Shown here: one piece after another, positions 1 through 8,936 of the stretch
Layout: each line of letters opens with the position of its first letter
Position numbering within the stretch: position 1 is the stretch's first letter
Notes under the pieces: model-generated
Seen by the model: only the letters and a program-made list of their open reading frames with translations
The model's database searches: none
What the model was told of the DNA's origin: nothing
Origin: Gordonia malaquae NBRC 108250
GTDB lineage: Bacteria > Actinomycetota > Actinomycetes > Mycobacteriales > Mycobacteriaceae
Direction: 5' to 3'
DNA: 64,000 nucleotides
Assembly (NCBI RefSeq): GCF_000344135.1
Contig: NZ_BAOP01000007.1
Location: forward strand, 62,001 to 126,000
Program-made: the position numbers and the translations under genes

Positions 1-1
1 C

Positions 2-493
2 GTGCTCGGCAACACGCTCGTCGACAACGCGTCGAATCTCGACAGCCTGCTGATCAACGTCACGGGCATGGCGCGCAGCGGTAACGGTGTGCTGTCCAAG
101 AGTAAGAAGGACCTGATCTCGACGCTGAGCGACCTCAGCCCGGTCACGTCGCTTCTCGGGTACCAGGCGCCCGGCCTGCGGTGTTTCATCACCGCAGCCA
201 GCGACGCAGTCGACATCGCCGGACCGCTTCTCGGAGATCGCAACGGCATGCTTCTGCTCGACGCAGGCCTCATCCCCGGCCAGGACCCCTACCGGTACCC
301 CCAGGACCTCCCCGAGGTCCGCGGCGACGGTCCGCCGACCTGCCAGGCAGGTCTGTCGGACATCCAGTCCAAGGAGAAGATCCCGTTCTACGTGATCGAC
401 AACGCGGACCAGCCCTACCAGCCGCGCACCACCCCGAAGGTGGAGTCGCGCAAGCTCTTCAATCTGCTGTTCGGAGGTACGCCACGTGGATAG
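2..493 (+). CDS. MceA-family protein, C-terminal part (cut by window edge)
   Basis: Only the last 163 or so codons are present; the gene begins before base 1. It is read as the first Mce subunit because it directly precedes five more in the usual A-F order. Mce proteins assemble as periplasmic lipid-binding tubes working with YrbE permeases and the MceG ATPase. The piece holds the helical tail and the conserved end region with Cys-containing segments (GLRCFITAA near residue 60, PPTCQAG near residue 111). The stop lies inside the next gene's start region (overlap 486-493), which implies coupled translation. Which mce operon type this is (1 to 4) cannot be told from the fragment. Confidence 0.85.
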   Translation: MLGNTLVDNASNLDSLLINVTGMARSGNGVLSKSKKDLISTLSDLSPVTSLLGYQAPGLRCFITAASDAVDIAGPLLGDRNGMLLLDAGLIPGQDPYRYPQDLPEVRGDGPPTCQAGLSDIQSKEKIPFYVIDNADQPYQPRTTPKVESRKLFNLLFGGTPRG

Positions 494-1541
494 CCGCGCA
501 CGCGCCTTCCGCGCCACCGTCATCAAGCTCACGACGTTCGCCGTCGCCATGCTGCTGGTCCTCACCGGACTGGTGCTGGTATTCAGCCGCTACCAAGGCG
601 GCAGCTCGGAGTCGTACTCGGCGATGTTCGCCAGTGCGTCGGCGATGAAGTCGGGAAGCGTCGTCCAGATCGCAGGCGTCGACGTCGGAACCGTCGACAA
701 GATCGAACTGACACGCGACAACCAGGCGCGGATCGAGTTCAACGTCAACGACGACTACCGTCTGCCGAAGACCGCGGTGGCTCTCATCCGGTACCAGAAC
801 CTCACCGGCGACCGGTACCTGGAGTTGCAGCCGGGCAATGGATCCCTGAGTGACACCCTGTCGCCGGGAGACGAGATCCCGATCTCGCAGACCGAGCCCG
901 CACTCGACCTGGACAAGCTCCTCGGCGGCTTCAAGCCGCTGTTCCGCACCATGAGCGGCGACGAGGTCAATCAGCTCTCGTCGGCTCTCATCGCGGTGTT
1001 TCAGGGGCAGGGCGGTTCACTGAACAAGCTGCTCGCGAACACTGCTGAGTTCACGAACACGATCGCCGACCGTGACGCGCTGATCGGCTCGGTCATCGAC
1101 AACCTGAACACCACGCTCGGCACCCTGCAGGCCGACCACAAGGGACTCGACCAGAGCGTCGACCGACTCCAGCAGCTGATCAGCGGCCTGGCGGGCGACA
1201 AGGACGTCATCGGACGCGCCATCAGCGAGAGCGCGAAGGCCACCACCGGCCTCGCCGATCTGATGAGCACTGTCCGCCCCGATATGAAGAAGGCGCTCAC
1301 CGGACTGGGCAAGACGTCGGAGGAAGCGCTCAAAGCCGAGCCGTTCATCCGCGATCTGCTGGGACGGCTCCCTGGGGACTTCAAGACGCTCTCCAATCTG
1401 GGCAGTTACGGCTCCTGGCTGCAGATCTACTTCTGCCGCATCCGCCTGCTCCTCCCCGGACCGGGCAACACGCAGTACTACTTCACGGCCATCGACGTGA
1501 TGGGCGACAAGACGACCGCAGGCGGGAGGTGCGCGACGTGA
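486..1541 (+). CDS. MceB-family lipid-transport protein
   Basis: 351 residues, close to the usual MceB length of about 345. A single N-terminal membrane segment (about residues 14-35, rich in Leu and Val) is followed by the MCE/MlaD beta-barrel domain (about 40-120, with GSVVQIAGVDVGTVDKIEL and the later GDRYLEL). A long helical region follows, then a conserved C-terminal tail containing Cys residues. It should be anchored in the inner membrane and form one subunit of a heterohexameric Mce tube that carries lipids across the envelope. The GTG start overlaps the end of the preceding MceA gene. It is the second gene of the operon. Confidence 0.9.
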   Translation: MDSRARAFRATVIKLTTFAVAMLLVLTGLVLVFSRYQGGSSESYSAMFASASAMKSGSVVQIAGVDVGTVDKIELTRDNQARIEFNVNDDYRLPKTAVALIRYQNLTGDRYLELQPGNGSLSDTLSPGDEIPISQTEPALDLDKLLGGFKPLFRTMSGDEVNQLSSALIAVFQGQGGSLNKLLANTAEFTNTIADRDALIGSVIDNLNTTLGTLQADHKGLDQSVDRLQQLISGLAGDKDVIGRAISESAKATTGLADLMSTVRPDMKKALTGLGKTSEEALKAEPFIRDLLGRLPGDFKTLSNLGSYGSWLQIYFCRIRLLLPGPGNTQYYFTAIDVMGDKTTAGGRCAT

Positions 1542-2704
1542 GCGGCGAACAGACTCCGGACCGCAAGACCAAGCGGTCGAAGGCATCGGTCGGTGTCATC
1601 GGCTTCCTGCTGACCGCGATGCTCGTGATCAGCGCACTCAACATGGATCGCCTGCCGTTCTTCACGCAGGTCAGCACGTACGACGCATACTTCGACGATG
1701 CCGGCGGCCTCGTCGCGGGCGACGTCGTGATGGTCGCGGGTGTCAAGGTCGGCACGGTCGAGAACATCTCGATCGCGCAGAACGACGGTGGTCTGCAGGC
1801 CAAGGTCGGCTTCCGCATCGACGACACCGTCGCCCTCGGTGACCGGACTCGTGCGGCCATCAAGACCGAGACGGTTCTCGGACGCCGGAATCTGACGCTC
1901 ACGCCGATCGGCGACGGCCGGATCAAGCCGGGGCAATCTATCCCGGTCGAGTCCACGGCGTCGCCGTATTCGTTGACCGACGCGCTCGATCAGGCGACCA
2001 CCACTCTGGGCGAGACCGACACCGATCAGCTCAACAAGGCACTCGAGACGATGACCGACACGTTCTCGAAGACACCCGCGAACGTCCGCGGCGCCGTCGA
2101 GGGTGTCGGCCGGGTGTCGAAGGCGATCGCCGACCGCGACAACGCGCTCAACAATCTGCTGGAGCGCGCCAAAGGCGTCAGCGACGTCGTCGGCAAGCGC
2201 AGCGAGCAGATCCGGACGATGCTGATCGATGCGAACGCGCTGCTCGGCGAACTCGAGATGCGTCGTGCCGCCGTCCGTCAGGTGATCTCCGGGACCCGTG
2301 ACCTCACGGCGGAGGTGAGCGGATTCATCGACGACAACGGCGAACAGCTGCGCCCGGTACTGGACAAGTTCAACAGGGTCATGGACATCCTCAACGACAA
2401 CGAGGACAACTTCAGCAAGGCCATCGACAACCTCGGTCCTTACGCGAACATCCTCGGCGAGGCCGTCAGCTCGGGACCGTACTTCAGCTCGCTCGTCGGC
2501 GTCGCCACGTTCGGCGACTACTTCGGAGCGTTCCAGAAGGTGCTGCAGCGCAAGTACCCCGAAGCGTGGAAGTACTTCTACGAGTTCTCCGGAAACCCGC
2601 TGTTCCCGAACAACTGGAACCAGGGACCGAACGCAGGCGCTCCGGACGTGAGCCGCCCCAAGCCCAAGCGCACCTACCCGACACCGCAGAACGGAGGCAA
2701 CTGA
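1538..2704 (+). CDS. MceC-family lipid-transport protein
   Basis: About 388 residues. An N-terminal membrane segment (about residues 17-36), an MCE domain (about 45-125, with GDVVMVAGVKVGTVENI), a long helical part and a Pro-rich tail match MceC proteins. I prefer the GTG at 1538. It forms a GTGA overlap with the mceB stop and lies 7 bases after GGAGGT at 1525-1530. A GTG at 1529 would sit inside that Shine-Dalgarno sequence and adds three residues. Third gene of the mce operon. Confidence 0.9.
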   Translation: MSGEQTPDRKTKRSKASVGVIGFLLTAMLVISALNMDRLPFFTQVSTYDAYFDDAGGLVAGDVVMVAGVKVGTVENISIAQNDGGLQAKVGFRIDDTVALGDRTRAAIKTETVLGRRNLTLTPIGDGRIKPGQSIPVESTASPYSLTDALDQATTTLGETDTDQLNKALETMTDTFSKTPANVRGAVEGVGRVSKAIADRDNALNNLLERAKGVSDVVGKRSEQIRTMLIDANALLGELEMRRAAVRQVISGTRDLTAEVSGFIDDNGEQLRPVLDKFNRVMDILNDNEDNFSKAIDNLGPYANILGEAVSSGPYFSSLVGVATFGDYFGAFQKVLQRKYPEAWKYFYEFSGNPLFPNNWNQGPNAGAPDVSRPKPKRTYPTPQNGGN

Positions 2705-2705
2705 C

Positions 2706-3962
2706 ATGCGGATCTCTCGCCGTGTATGGGCGACCGTCGCAGCAGTCGTCGTTCTAGCTCTCGTCGCCGGTGGTGTGTGGTTCGGCGTCCAGCGCGCCAC
2801 CACCCGCACGATCACCGCGTACTTCGCGACCGCGGCCAGCCTCTTCGAGGGCGACTCGGTCCGTGTCATCGGTGTGCCGATCGGCAAGGTCACGTCGATC
2901 GAACCCCGCTCGGGTGATGTCAAGGTGACGATGCGGGTCGATCGGAGCACTCCGATTCCCGCAGACGTCCGCGCCGTGGTCGTCGCGCAGTCGCTGGTGT
3001 CCGGACGATTCGTCCAGCTGACCCCCGGCTACACGAAAGGGCCGGAACTCGAAGGCGACGCCGACATTCCGATGGAGCGGACTGCCGTCCCCATGGAGTG
3101 GGACGACGTCAAGAAGCAGTTGTCGGAGTTGAGCACCGCGCTCGGTCCGAAGGGCGCCGATCGCGGCGCCGCTTCGCGTGCCGTCGACGTGTTCGACAAG
3201 AATCTCTCGGGCAACGGCGAGGCGATCGCAGAGTCGATCCGGCAGATGTCGACGGTCGTCGGCACGCTCTCGGACAACCGCGACGACGTGTTCGGTGCGG
3301 TCAAGAGCCTGCAGAAGCTCACCGAGCAACTGTCGACGAGTCACGAGCAGCTCGTTCAGTTCAACGGTCGGATGGCGTCGGTCAGCTCCGTCCTCGCGGG
3401 CAGCAGCACGGAGCTCGGTGACGCGATGACAAATCTGAACGGCGCGATCAGCGACCTCGAGGGCTTCCTCGGGGAGAACAGCTCAACGGTGGTCTCCACT
3501 GTCGACAAACTCGCGCAGCTCACCGGAACCCTGAAGAAGAAGGACGAACAGCTGCGAGGCCTGCTGCATTCGGCGCCCACTCAGCTGGCGAACTTCTTCA
3601 ACATCTACAACCCGCTGACGGGCTCTCTCGACGGCGTGTTCGGGCTCGGCATGGGCAACAACCTGATATCGCTGCTCTGCGGCACGTTCCAGTCGACTGC
3701 GCGCCCCGGCGACACCAAAGTCGATGTGGAGCAGTGCGTCGACCTGCTTGGGCCGATCATGAAGGACATCGTCGTCAACTACCCGCCGTTCATGGCGAAT
3801 CCGGTGATCGGCCGGACCGCGAGGCCCGACCAGATCACCTATCAGAACGCCGATGTGCGGGCGCGCGCTCGCCAGGGTGTGGTGGAGCGAGACAAGGCGA
3901 GTCGTGCCGCGATGCCCGACCCGTTGACCAAGCTGCTCGTCCCGTTCGGAGGTGAAGGATGA
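2706..3962 (+). CDS. MceD-family lipid-transport protein
   Basis: 418 residues with one N-terminal membrane segment (about 7-27), an MCE domain (about 35-120, with GDSVRVIGVPIGKVTSIEP) and a long helical region. It ends in the usual MceD tail carrying Cys residues (ISLLCGTF and VEQCVDLLGPI around 320-345). It begins one base after the mceC stop with a GGAGG-like ribosome site just upstream, and its end overlaps the next ATG by four bases. It is a subunit of the same envelope lipid importer. Confidence 0.9.
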   Translation: MRISRRVWATVAAVVVLALVAGGVWFGVQRATTRTITAYFATAASLFEGDSVRVIGVPIGKVTSIEPRSGDVKVTMRVDRSTPIPADVRAVVVAQSLVSGRFVQLTPGYTKGPELEGDADIPMERTAVPMEWDDVKKQLSELSTALGPKGADRGAASRAVDVFDKNLSGNGEAIAESIRQMSTVVGTLSDNRDDVFGAVKSLQKLTEQLSTSHEQLVQFNGRMASVSSVLAGSSTELGDAMTNLNGAISDLEGFLGENSSTVVSTVDKLAQLTGTLKKKDEQLRGLLHSAPTQLANFFNIYNPLTGSLDGVFGLGMGNNLISLLCGTFQSTARPGDTKVDVEQCVDLLGPIMKDIVVNYPPFMANPVIGRTARPDQITYQNADVRARARQGVVERDKASRAAMPDPLTKLLVPFGGEG

Positions 3963-5236
3963 TGCGCAGACGTACTCGCGTCGTCGCTCTGGCTGCCGGA
4001 CTCCTGCTCCTCGCACCGGTTGCCACAGCGTGCAGCGGCAATCCCGTCACGTCCTTGTCGTCGATCGGCGCCGAGGGCACCGGTGCGGGCGCGTACACGA
4101 TCAGCGCGCGGATCCCGTCCGCCGCGGGTCTCGTCCGCAACGCCCCGGTGATGATGAGCGACGCGACCATCGGCAGTGTCGGTGACATCGCCATCAAGGA
4201 CTGGAGTGCTGAGATCACGCTCCGCCTCAACGAGGGTGTGAAGATCCCGACGGGTTCGCACGCCATGATCGGCATGACGAGTGTGCTCGGCTCGTCGCAT
4301 ATCGCGATCGTGCCGCCGGAGAAGAAGACCGGACAGTACTTGTCGGCCGGTGGCAGCCTCTCGCTGCCGAACTGCCCGAAGCAGGGAAACATCACCAAGC
4401 CCGCCACGAAGCCGGTCGCCGACATCAACTCGGCCCAGCAGGTGGACCCGTGCATGTACCCCACGACCGAGCAGGTTCTCAGCTCGCTGTCGGTGGTGCT
4501 GAACGGTGGCGGTCTCTCGCAGGTCGGCGACATCGTCCATGAGTTGAGCAATGCGCTCGGCGGCAACGACGAGCAGATCCGTTCCCTCATCCCGAGGATC
4601 AACACGCTCGTCAACGATCTGAACGGTCAGACCGACAACATCATCTCCGCGATGGAGGGGATGGATCGGCTCACGCAGGCGATCAACGATCAGACGCCGA
4701 CCGTCCAGCGTGCGCTCGATGCGGGTCCGGAGATCCTGCAGTTGCTCGTCGACCAGCGGACGAACCTCACGACTGCGCTCGACAACGTCGGCGACCTGTC
4801 GGCGACGGTGAACGACGTGCTTCGTGAGAACGGCGACGACTTCAAGACGATCGTCCCGAACATGCGCAAGCTCATGCAGCAGCTGTCGATGACCGGGCCC
4901 GCGCTCGCGAATTCACTGCGGATCCTGCTCACGTTCCCGTTCCTCGAAGACAAGATCCCGACCATCGTCAAGGGCGACTATGTGAACTCCGACCTCGTTC
5001 TCGACCTGACGTGGAGCCGTCTGAACAAGACGATGGTCGCCTCGGTCACGAACCCGGAGGGTGTCACCGGCAAGCCTGCGAACGGCGCAAAGCGTGGCAG
5101 TGATCCGTTCAAGGCGCCGCTGATCCCGGGCATCACACAGCCGAAGATCAAGGACCCGGCGAATCCCACACCGGGTGAACTGACGCCGAAGTCGTCGAAG
5201 ACGCCGTCCACCACGAAGAAGAGCGGTGGCAACTGA
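3959..5236 (+). CDS. MceE-family lipoprotein (LprK-like)
   Basis: 425 residues. The N-terminus is a lipoprotein signal: Arg-rich start, hydrophobic stretch and a lipobox ATAC at about residues 22-25, so the mature protein should be lipid-anchored outside the membrane. This is characteristic of the E subunit of Mce operons. The MCE domain follows (about 40-130, with LVRNAPVMMSDATIGSVG), then coiled regions, then a Pro/Lys/Ser/Thr-rich C-terminus that is probably disordered. ATG ATG occurs at the start; the first overlaps the mceD stop. Confidence 0.9.
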   Translation: MMRRRTRVVALAAGLLLLAPVATACSGNPVTSLSSIGAEGTGAGAYTISARIPSAAGLVRNAPVMMSDATIGSVGDIAIKDWSAEITLRLNEGVKIPTGSHAMIGMTSVLGSSHIAIVPPEKKTGQYLSAGGSLSLPNCPKQGNITKPATKPVADINSAQQVDPCMYPTTEQVLSSLSVVLNGGGLSQVGDIVHELSNALGGNDEQIRSLIPRINTLVNDLNGQTDNIISAMEGMDRLTQAINDQTPTVQRALDAGPEILQLLVDQRTNLTTALDNVGDLSATVNDVLRENGDDFKTIVPNMRKLMQQLSMTGPALANSLRILLTFPFLEDKIPTIVKGDYVNSDLVLDLTWSRLNKTMVASVTNPEGVTGKPANGAKRGSDPFKAPLIPGITQPKIKDPANPTPGELTPKSSKTPSTTKKSGGN

Positions 5237-6660
5237 TGAAGATCACTCGTTTCGTCCGCATGCAGTTGGCGATCTTCAGCGTCGTCACCGTCATCTCGCT
5301 GATCGTGATGGCCGTGTTCTACATCCGCATCCCGCAGATGTTCGGTGTCGGAAGCTACTCCGTTCAGGTGGCCATGCCGAGCACCGGTGGGCTGTACCAG
5401 AACGCCAACGTGAGCTTCCGCGGTGTCAACGTCGGCAAGGTCTCCGGGGTGCGTCTCACCTCCGACGGCGTGGTCGCAGACCTGACCATCGACTCGGGCA
5501 CCGACATCCCAGCCGACTCGGCCGTCGCGATCCGCAGCGTCTCCGCTGTCGGCGAGCAGTTCGTCGATTTCACGCCGCCGGCCGACCCGTCCGGATCGAT
5601 GCTGTCCGACGGCGCGAAGGTGTCGACCGAAGACGTCCCGGTTGAGATCTCCGCGATGCTCGACCAGGCCGACAACCTGTTGGCCGACGTGGACAATTCG
5701 AAGGTTCGGGCGGTGATGGACGAGGCTTTCGCAGCGTTCAACGGCACCGCGGACGAGCTGCAGCGGCTGATGGACTCGATGGTCCTGTTCGTCGGCGCGA
5801 TGAACGACAACGTCGACGTCACCCTCGACTTGGTGCGCCAGGCGGGTCCGATCCTCGCGACGCAGAACCAGACTGCCGACGCGATCCGCAGTTGGACGGC
5901 CGATCTGACCAAGGTCACCGATCAGCTCCGCGCGAACAACCCCGATATCACCGACATCCTGCAGAAGGGCCCGGGTGTCGCGAATCAGGCCAAGAGTCTG
6001 TTCGACGACATGGGGCCGGGATTTGAACTCGGCATGTCGAATCTGCGCGTCGCAGCGAAGACGATGGCGGTGTATCTGCCGAACCTTCGTCAGACGATCG
6101 TCCTGTACCCGCGGGTGCTGTCGGCGCTGATCACGGCCATCAACACCGGTTCGAACCGGCACGGCGCCAACGTGAACTTCACGCTCGGCTTCCAGGACCC
6201 GCCGACCTGCACAGTCGGCTTCCTTCCTGCCGACCAGTGGCGCTTCCCGTCGGCGACGACACCGCAGGACCTTCCGCCGGGACTCCTGTGCCGTCTCCCG
6301 CAGGACGCGCAGAGCTCGGTTCGCGGCGCCCGCAACTTCCCGTGTGTCGAGTTCCCCGGACGTCGTGCTCCGACGCCCGCGGAGTGCCGGACCGGATTCG
6401 TTCCGTCCAAGCGCGACAACGTCGCGCTTCCGAACGGGTTCCCGGGAACCGACCTGCCGCGTCAGCCCGCCGGTCACGTGGTGCCCGCGACGCCGTCCGA
6501 CTACGACGCTTCGCCTGCCACGTACGCGACCACGTACGATCCGGAGACGGGGGAGTTCATCGGCCCGGACGGCAAGAAGTACAAGACGCAGTCCGCAGCT
6601 GACAACAGCAACCAGAAGACGAAATGGTACGAACTGATCACGAAGACGGTGAAGTCCTGA
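5236..6660 (+). CDS. MceF-family lipid-transport protein
   Basis: 474 residues. A membrane segment (about 9-30), an MCE domain (about 38-120, with NVSFRGVNVGKVSGVRL) and a helical domain precede a Cys- and Pro-containing C-terminal region (PPTCTVGFLP, LLCRLPQD, FPCVEF, PAECRTGF), as in MceF proteins. The four Cys suggest disulfides in an exported domain. The start overlaps the mceE stop by one base. It completes the A-F set. Confidence 0.9.
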   Translation: MKITRFVRMQLAIFSVVTVISLIVMAVFYIRIPQMFGVGSYSVQVAMPSTGGLYQNANVSFRGVNVGKVSGVRLTSDGVVADLTIDSGTDIPADSAVAIRSVSAVGEQFVDFTPPADPSGSMLSDGAKVSTEDVPVEISAMLDQADNLLADVDNSKVRAVMDEAFAAFNGTADELQRLMDSMVLFVGAMNDNVDVTLDLVRQAGPILATQNQTADAIRSWTADLTKVTDQLRANNPDITDILQKGPGVANQAKSLFDDMGPGFELGMSNLRVAAKTMAVYLPNLRQTIVLYPRVLSALITAINTGSNRHGANVNFTLGFQDPPTCTVGFLPADQWRFPSATTPQDLPPGLLCRLPQDAQSSVRGARNFPCVEFPGRRAPTPAECRTGFVPSKRDNVALPNGFPGTDLPRQPAGHVVPATPSDYDASPATYATTYDPETGEFIGPDGKKYKTQSAADNSNQKTKWYELITKTVKS

Positions 6661-7514
6661 AGCCGGAATCCGACGGCGTCGCCAAGAAGACTGCGGGAAC
6701 GGTCCGCAAGTCAAGCCCTGTCTCGCGGCGACGCAAGTCGTCCGGCAAGGCGGCTCCGGCAGTCCCCGAGGAGACAACTGACCTCGTTGAACCGTCTGGC
6801 GACGACGACGTGTCTGATCAGGTCTCCGACGACGACGTGGTGGCAGATGACGCCGCAGCGGAGGTCGTCGAGAAGCCGAGCCTGGAGAAGGCGGGCCCGG
6901 ACACGTCCGAGGACCCGGCGTCCGACGAGGACGGCGACGATGCTGCGTTCACTCCCGCGCAGGGCGTGTCGTACCGGGCTCGTCGTGCATCGACGAAGTC
7001 CTCGGTCGCGGCGCCGTCCATCAAAGGCGGGTGGCTTCCGGCCATCGGAATGGCCGTGGCCGCGGTTCTCGTCGTGGTGTCGATCGTGCTGACGGCGGTG
7101 TTCCTGAACGAGTCGTCGAAGATCAACGATCAGCGTGAACTCCGCGCGAGCTACGACCAGTTCGCGCAGGAGGTGATCGTCAAGATGACGACGCTCACCA
7201 AAGACAACGCCGACGAGATGCTCCAGTTCATGAAGGACAACACGAGCGGCCGCGCGCAGCAGCAGTTCCGTGAGTCGATGAAGCAGGCAACCGACCTGAT
7301 TCGCGAAGACAACATGAAGACGACGACCACCATCGTTGCATCCGCGGTTGAGAAGGCAGACCAAGATTCCGGCTCGGTGCTTGTGGTGTTCGTCTGGGAG
7401 GGCACCGCCCCCGAAGCGCCGGAGAAGCCCGAAATGCAGTCGTTCCGCTCGCGTGTCTCCATCACCCGAATCAACGACGCGCTGAAAATGACGAACATCG
7501 AGTGGGTCAACTGA
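6624..7514 (+). CDS. Mce-associated membrane protein (first)
   Basis: 296 residues. An acidic, probably disordered N-terminal half (about 1-130, many Asp, Glu and Ser) is followed by one membrane helix (about 135-160) and a C-terminal domain typical of Mce-associated (Mas) proteins, which stabilise Mce complexes. The ATG at 6624 overlaps mceF by 37 bases. A CTG at 6657 in the same frame is a less likely alternative, so the first ten or so residues are uncertain. Placement at the operon's end is usual for this family. Confidence 0.8.
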   Translation: MVRTDHEDGEVLKPESDGVAKKTAGTVRKSSPVSRRRKSSGKAAPAVPEETTDLVEPSGDDDVSDQVSDDDVVADDAAAEVVEKPSLEKAGPDTSEDPASDEDGDDAAFTPAQGVSYRARRASTKSSVAAPSIKGGWLPAIGMAVAAVLVVVSIVLTAVFLNESSKINDQRELRASYDQFAQEVIVKMTTLTKDNADEMLQFMKDNTSGRAQQQFRESMKQATDLIREDNMKTTTTIVASAVEKADQDSGSVLVVFVWEGTAPEAPEKPEMQSFRSRVSITRINDALKMTNIEWVN

Positions 7515-8110
7515 TGTCGAAGTCCAAGATGTTCATCATCGGCGGAGTGGTCCTCACGCTGATCTTCGTCGCCTCGGCGGTCTTCACCGGTGTCCGCTAC
7601 TGGAGCTTGAACGCCGAGGAGAAGGCGCGCGAGACCGCACTGTCCGCGGCCACCGAGTATTCGGTGACGATGTTCTCGTGGGATTCGAAGACAGTGTCCG
7701 GAAACATCAACGAGGCCATGGGCTTCATGACCGGTACCGCGAAAGATGAGTACCAGAAGCAGGTCGTCGAGAACGACATCGCGACGACCGTCAAGGCGCA
7801 GAAGATCGTCACCACGGTGACCGTGCAGGGCGCCGCCGTGATGACCAACACTCGTGACACTGCGAAGGTCTTGGTCTTCATCAACCAGTCGAGTACCCGG
7901 AACACTGTCGAAGACGTCCAGATCGACCCGAGTCGTATCGTGTACGATATGGTCCGCCGTGACGGGAAGTGGCTGATCACGAGCATGGACATCTTGAGCG
8001 ACGATTCGCTCAGTTCGCGGGTCCAGAAGACGGACGAGCCGCCGTCGGGCGCTGTCCCCATCCCGTCCGCGGCGCCGAGCGCACCGGCGTCGCCCGCTCC
8101 GACGTCCTGA
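7514..8110 (+). CDS. Mce-associated membrane protein (second)
   Basis: About 198 residues. A membrane helix near the N-terminus (about 5-26) is followed by an exported domain and a Pro/Ala/Ser tail. It resembles the preceding Mas protein in architecture without the acidic N-terminal half. The ATG at 7514 shares a base with the previous stop (TGATG). A GTG at 7502 in frame would add four residues. It is the last gene of the mce operon; the palindrome at 8141-8174 follows. Confidence 0.8.
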   Translation: MSKSKMFIIGGVVLTLIFVASAVFTGVRYWSLNAEEKARETALSAATEYSVTMFSWDSKTVSGNINEAMGFMTGTAKDEYQKQVVENDIATTVKAQKIVTTVTVQGAAVMTNTRDTAKVLVFINQSSTRNTVEDVQIDPSRIVYDMVRRDGKWLITSMDILSDDSLSSRVQKTDEPPSGAVPIPSAAPSAPASPAPTS

Positions 8111-8140
8111 CTCTTGGCAGGCGTTCCCGCAGCATTCAAT

Positions 8141-8174
8141 GACAAACGAGGCATGCATGCATGCCTCGTTTGTC
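8141..8174. terminator. 34-bp perfect palindrome between convergent genes
   Basis: Both 17-base halves are exact reverse complements, beginning GACAAACGAGGCATGCA. A hairpin of about 15 bp with a four-base loop can form on either strand. It lies between the end of the mce operon (8110) and the end of the convergent gene (8194), where a shared bidirectional terminator is expected. No long T-run follows, which is common for actinobacterial terminators. Confidence 0.7.
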
Positions 8175-8193
8175 GTCGGGTACCGCGTTCCGA

Positions 8194-8880
8194 CTAGTCG
8201 TCCATGTCACTGCTGACGACCCTGAGGTCGTCCGCGAGTTCCACGTCGGCCTCGCGTCCGTCAGCGAGTCGCACACCGACCTCGTATCGGACTCCGCGGT
8301 CGTCGCTCGACGAGATCGACTCCACGCTGCCCCCTCCGACGGCGGCCGTCGCGGCCGCGGCGACTGCATCGAAGCGGTCGAGGTCGAGCACGTCGCCGGG
8401 GTCGTCGGTCGAGTCGGGCGACTCCTTCACGACACCGCCGTCCGCGCGGACGTGCACGTCCTGCTCACGGCCGTCCGGCAGGCGCACTTCGACGTCGAAT
8501 CCGTTCCTATCCACGTCAACGGATGTGGCGCCGTCGGCGCCGGTCGCGGCGACCGCAGCCCGCGCGGCGTCCCGCAACGCGGCGACACTTGTCGTGGCCT
8601 TCTCCTGATGCTCCGATCCGTCGTCGACGTCATCTGGATCAACGTCGTCGGCGATGCTCGACGTCTCGGAGACGGTGACCGCGGTGTCGTCCGAGTCGGA
8701 GGACAGCGCATACGCCACACCGCCACCGGCCAGGAGCGCGACGACCACTGCCGAGCCGATGAGCGCAGTGCGTCGTCGAGTCGATCCCGATGCGGGCGAC
8801 GTCGGTCCCGGGCCGCTTGGGTTCGGAGTCGTCGTGGGGTCTGCTTCGGGCAGAGGGCGGGTGTCTTCGTTCTCGTTCAT
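8194..8880 (-). CDS. Membrane-anchored PepSY-like protein
   Basis: 228 residues. A Pro/Thr-rich cytoplasmic N-terminus (1-35) precedes one membrane helix (about 38-58) and an acidic exported part with two similar modules, about 90-135 and 165-225. Each has the pattern 'D/E-x-V-x-R/L-x-D-G-R-E-x-D-V' seen in PepSY domains, which often act as inhibitors or sensors outside the membrane. It sits downstream of a two-component system on the same strand, separated by 56 bases holding its own likely promoter. The pairing suggests it is a target or accessory of that system. Function not proven. Confidence 0.65.
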   Translation of the reverse strand: MNENEDTRPLPEADPTTTPNPSGPGPTSPASGSTRRRTALIGSAVVVALLAGGGVAYALSSDSDDTAVTVSETSSIADDVDPDDVDDGSEHQEKATTSVAALRDAARAAVAATGADGATSVDVDRNGFDVEVRLPDGREQDVHVRADGGVVKESPDSTDDPGDVLDLDRFDAVAAAATAAVGGGSVESISSSDDRGVRYEVGVRLADGREADVELADDLRVVSSDMDD

Positions 8881-8913
8881 GCGTCCATCCTCGCGTCGAC
8901 GCGCTTAACGAGT

Positions 8914-8929
8914 TCTGAAGCGACCTGAA
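8914..8929 (-). promoter_or_regulatory. Direct repeat, candidate response-regulator box
   Basis: On the minus strand this reads TTCAGG-N4-TTCAGA, 34-49 bases before the start of the PepSY-like gene. The same TTCAGG repeat precedes the response regulator gene at 10942-10958. Paired half-sites about one helix turn apart are typical for OmpR-family regulators. A further inverted TTCAGG lies at 8936-8941. Confidence 0.5.
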
Positions 8930-8936
8930 GGTCCTT

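Noticed and set aside
1478-2950. 490-codon open frame on the minus strand
   Set aside because: Antisense to mceC and mceD, with no plausible motifs.
4978-6777. 599-codon open frame on the minus strand
   Set aside because: It lies opposite mceE/mceF, has Arg/His/Asp-rich antisense-type composition and no domain; it is a product of high-GC codon bias.
1-8110. Assigning the operon to mce4 (cholesterol import)
   Set aside because: The MceA start, yrbE genes and promoter are outside the window, and subunit lengths do not decide the type. The nearby KstR-like site belongs to another gene.
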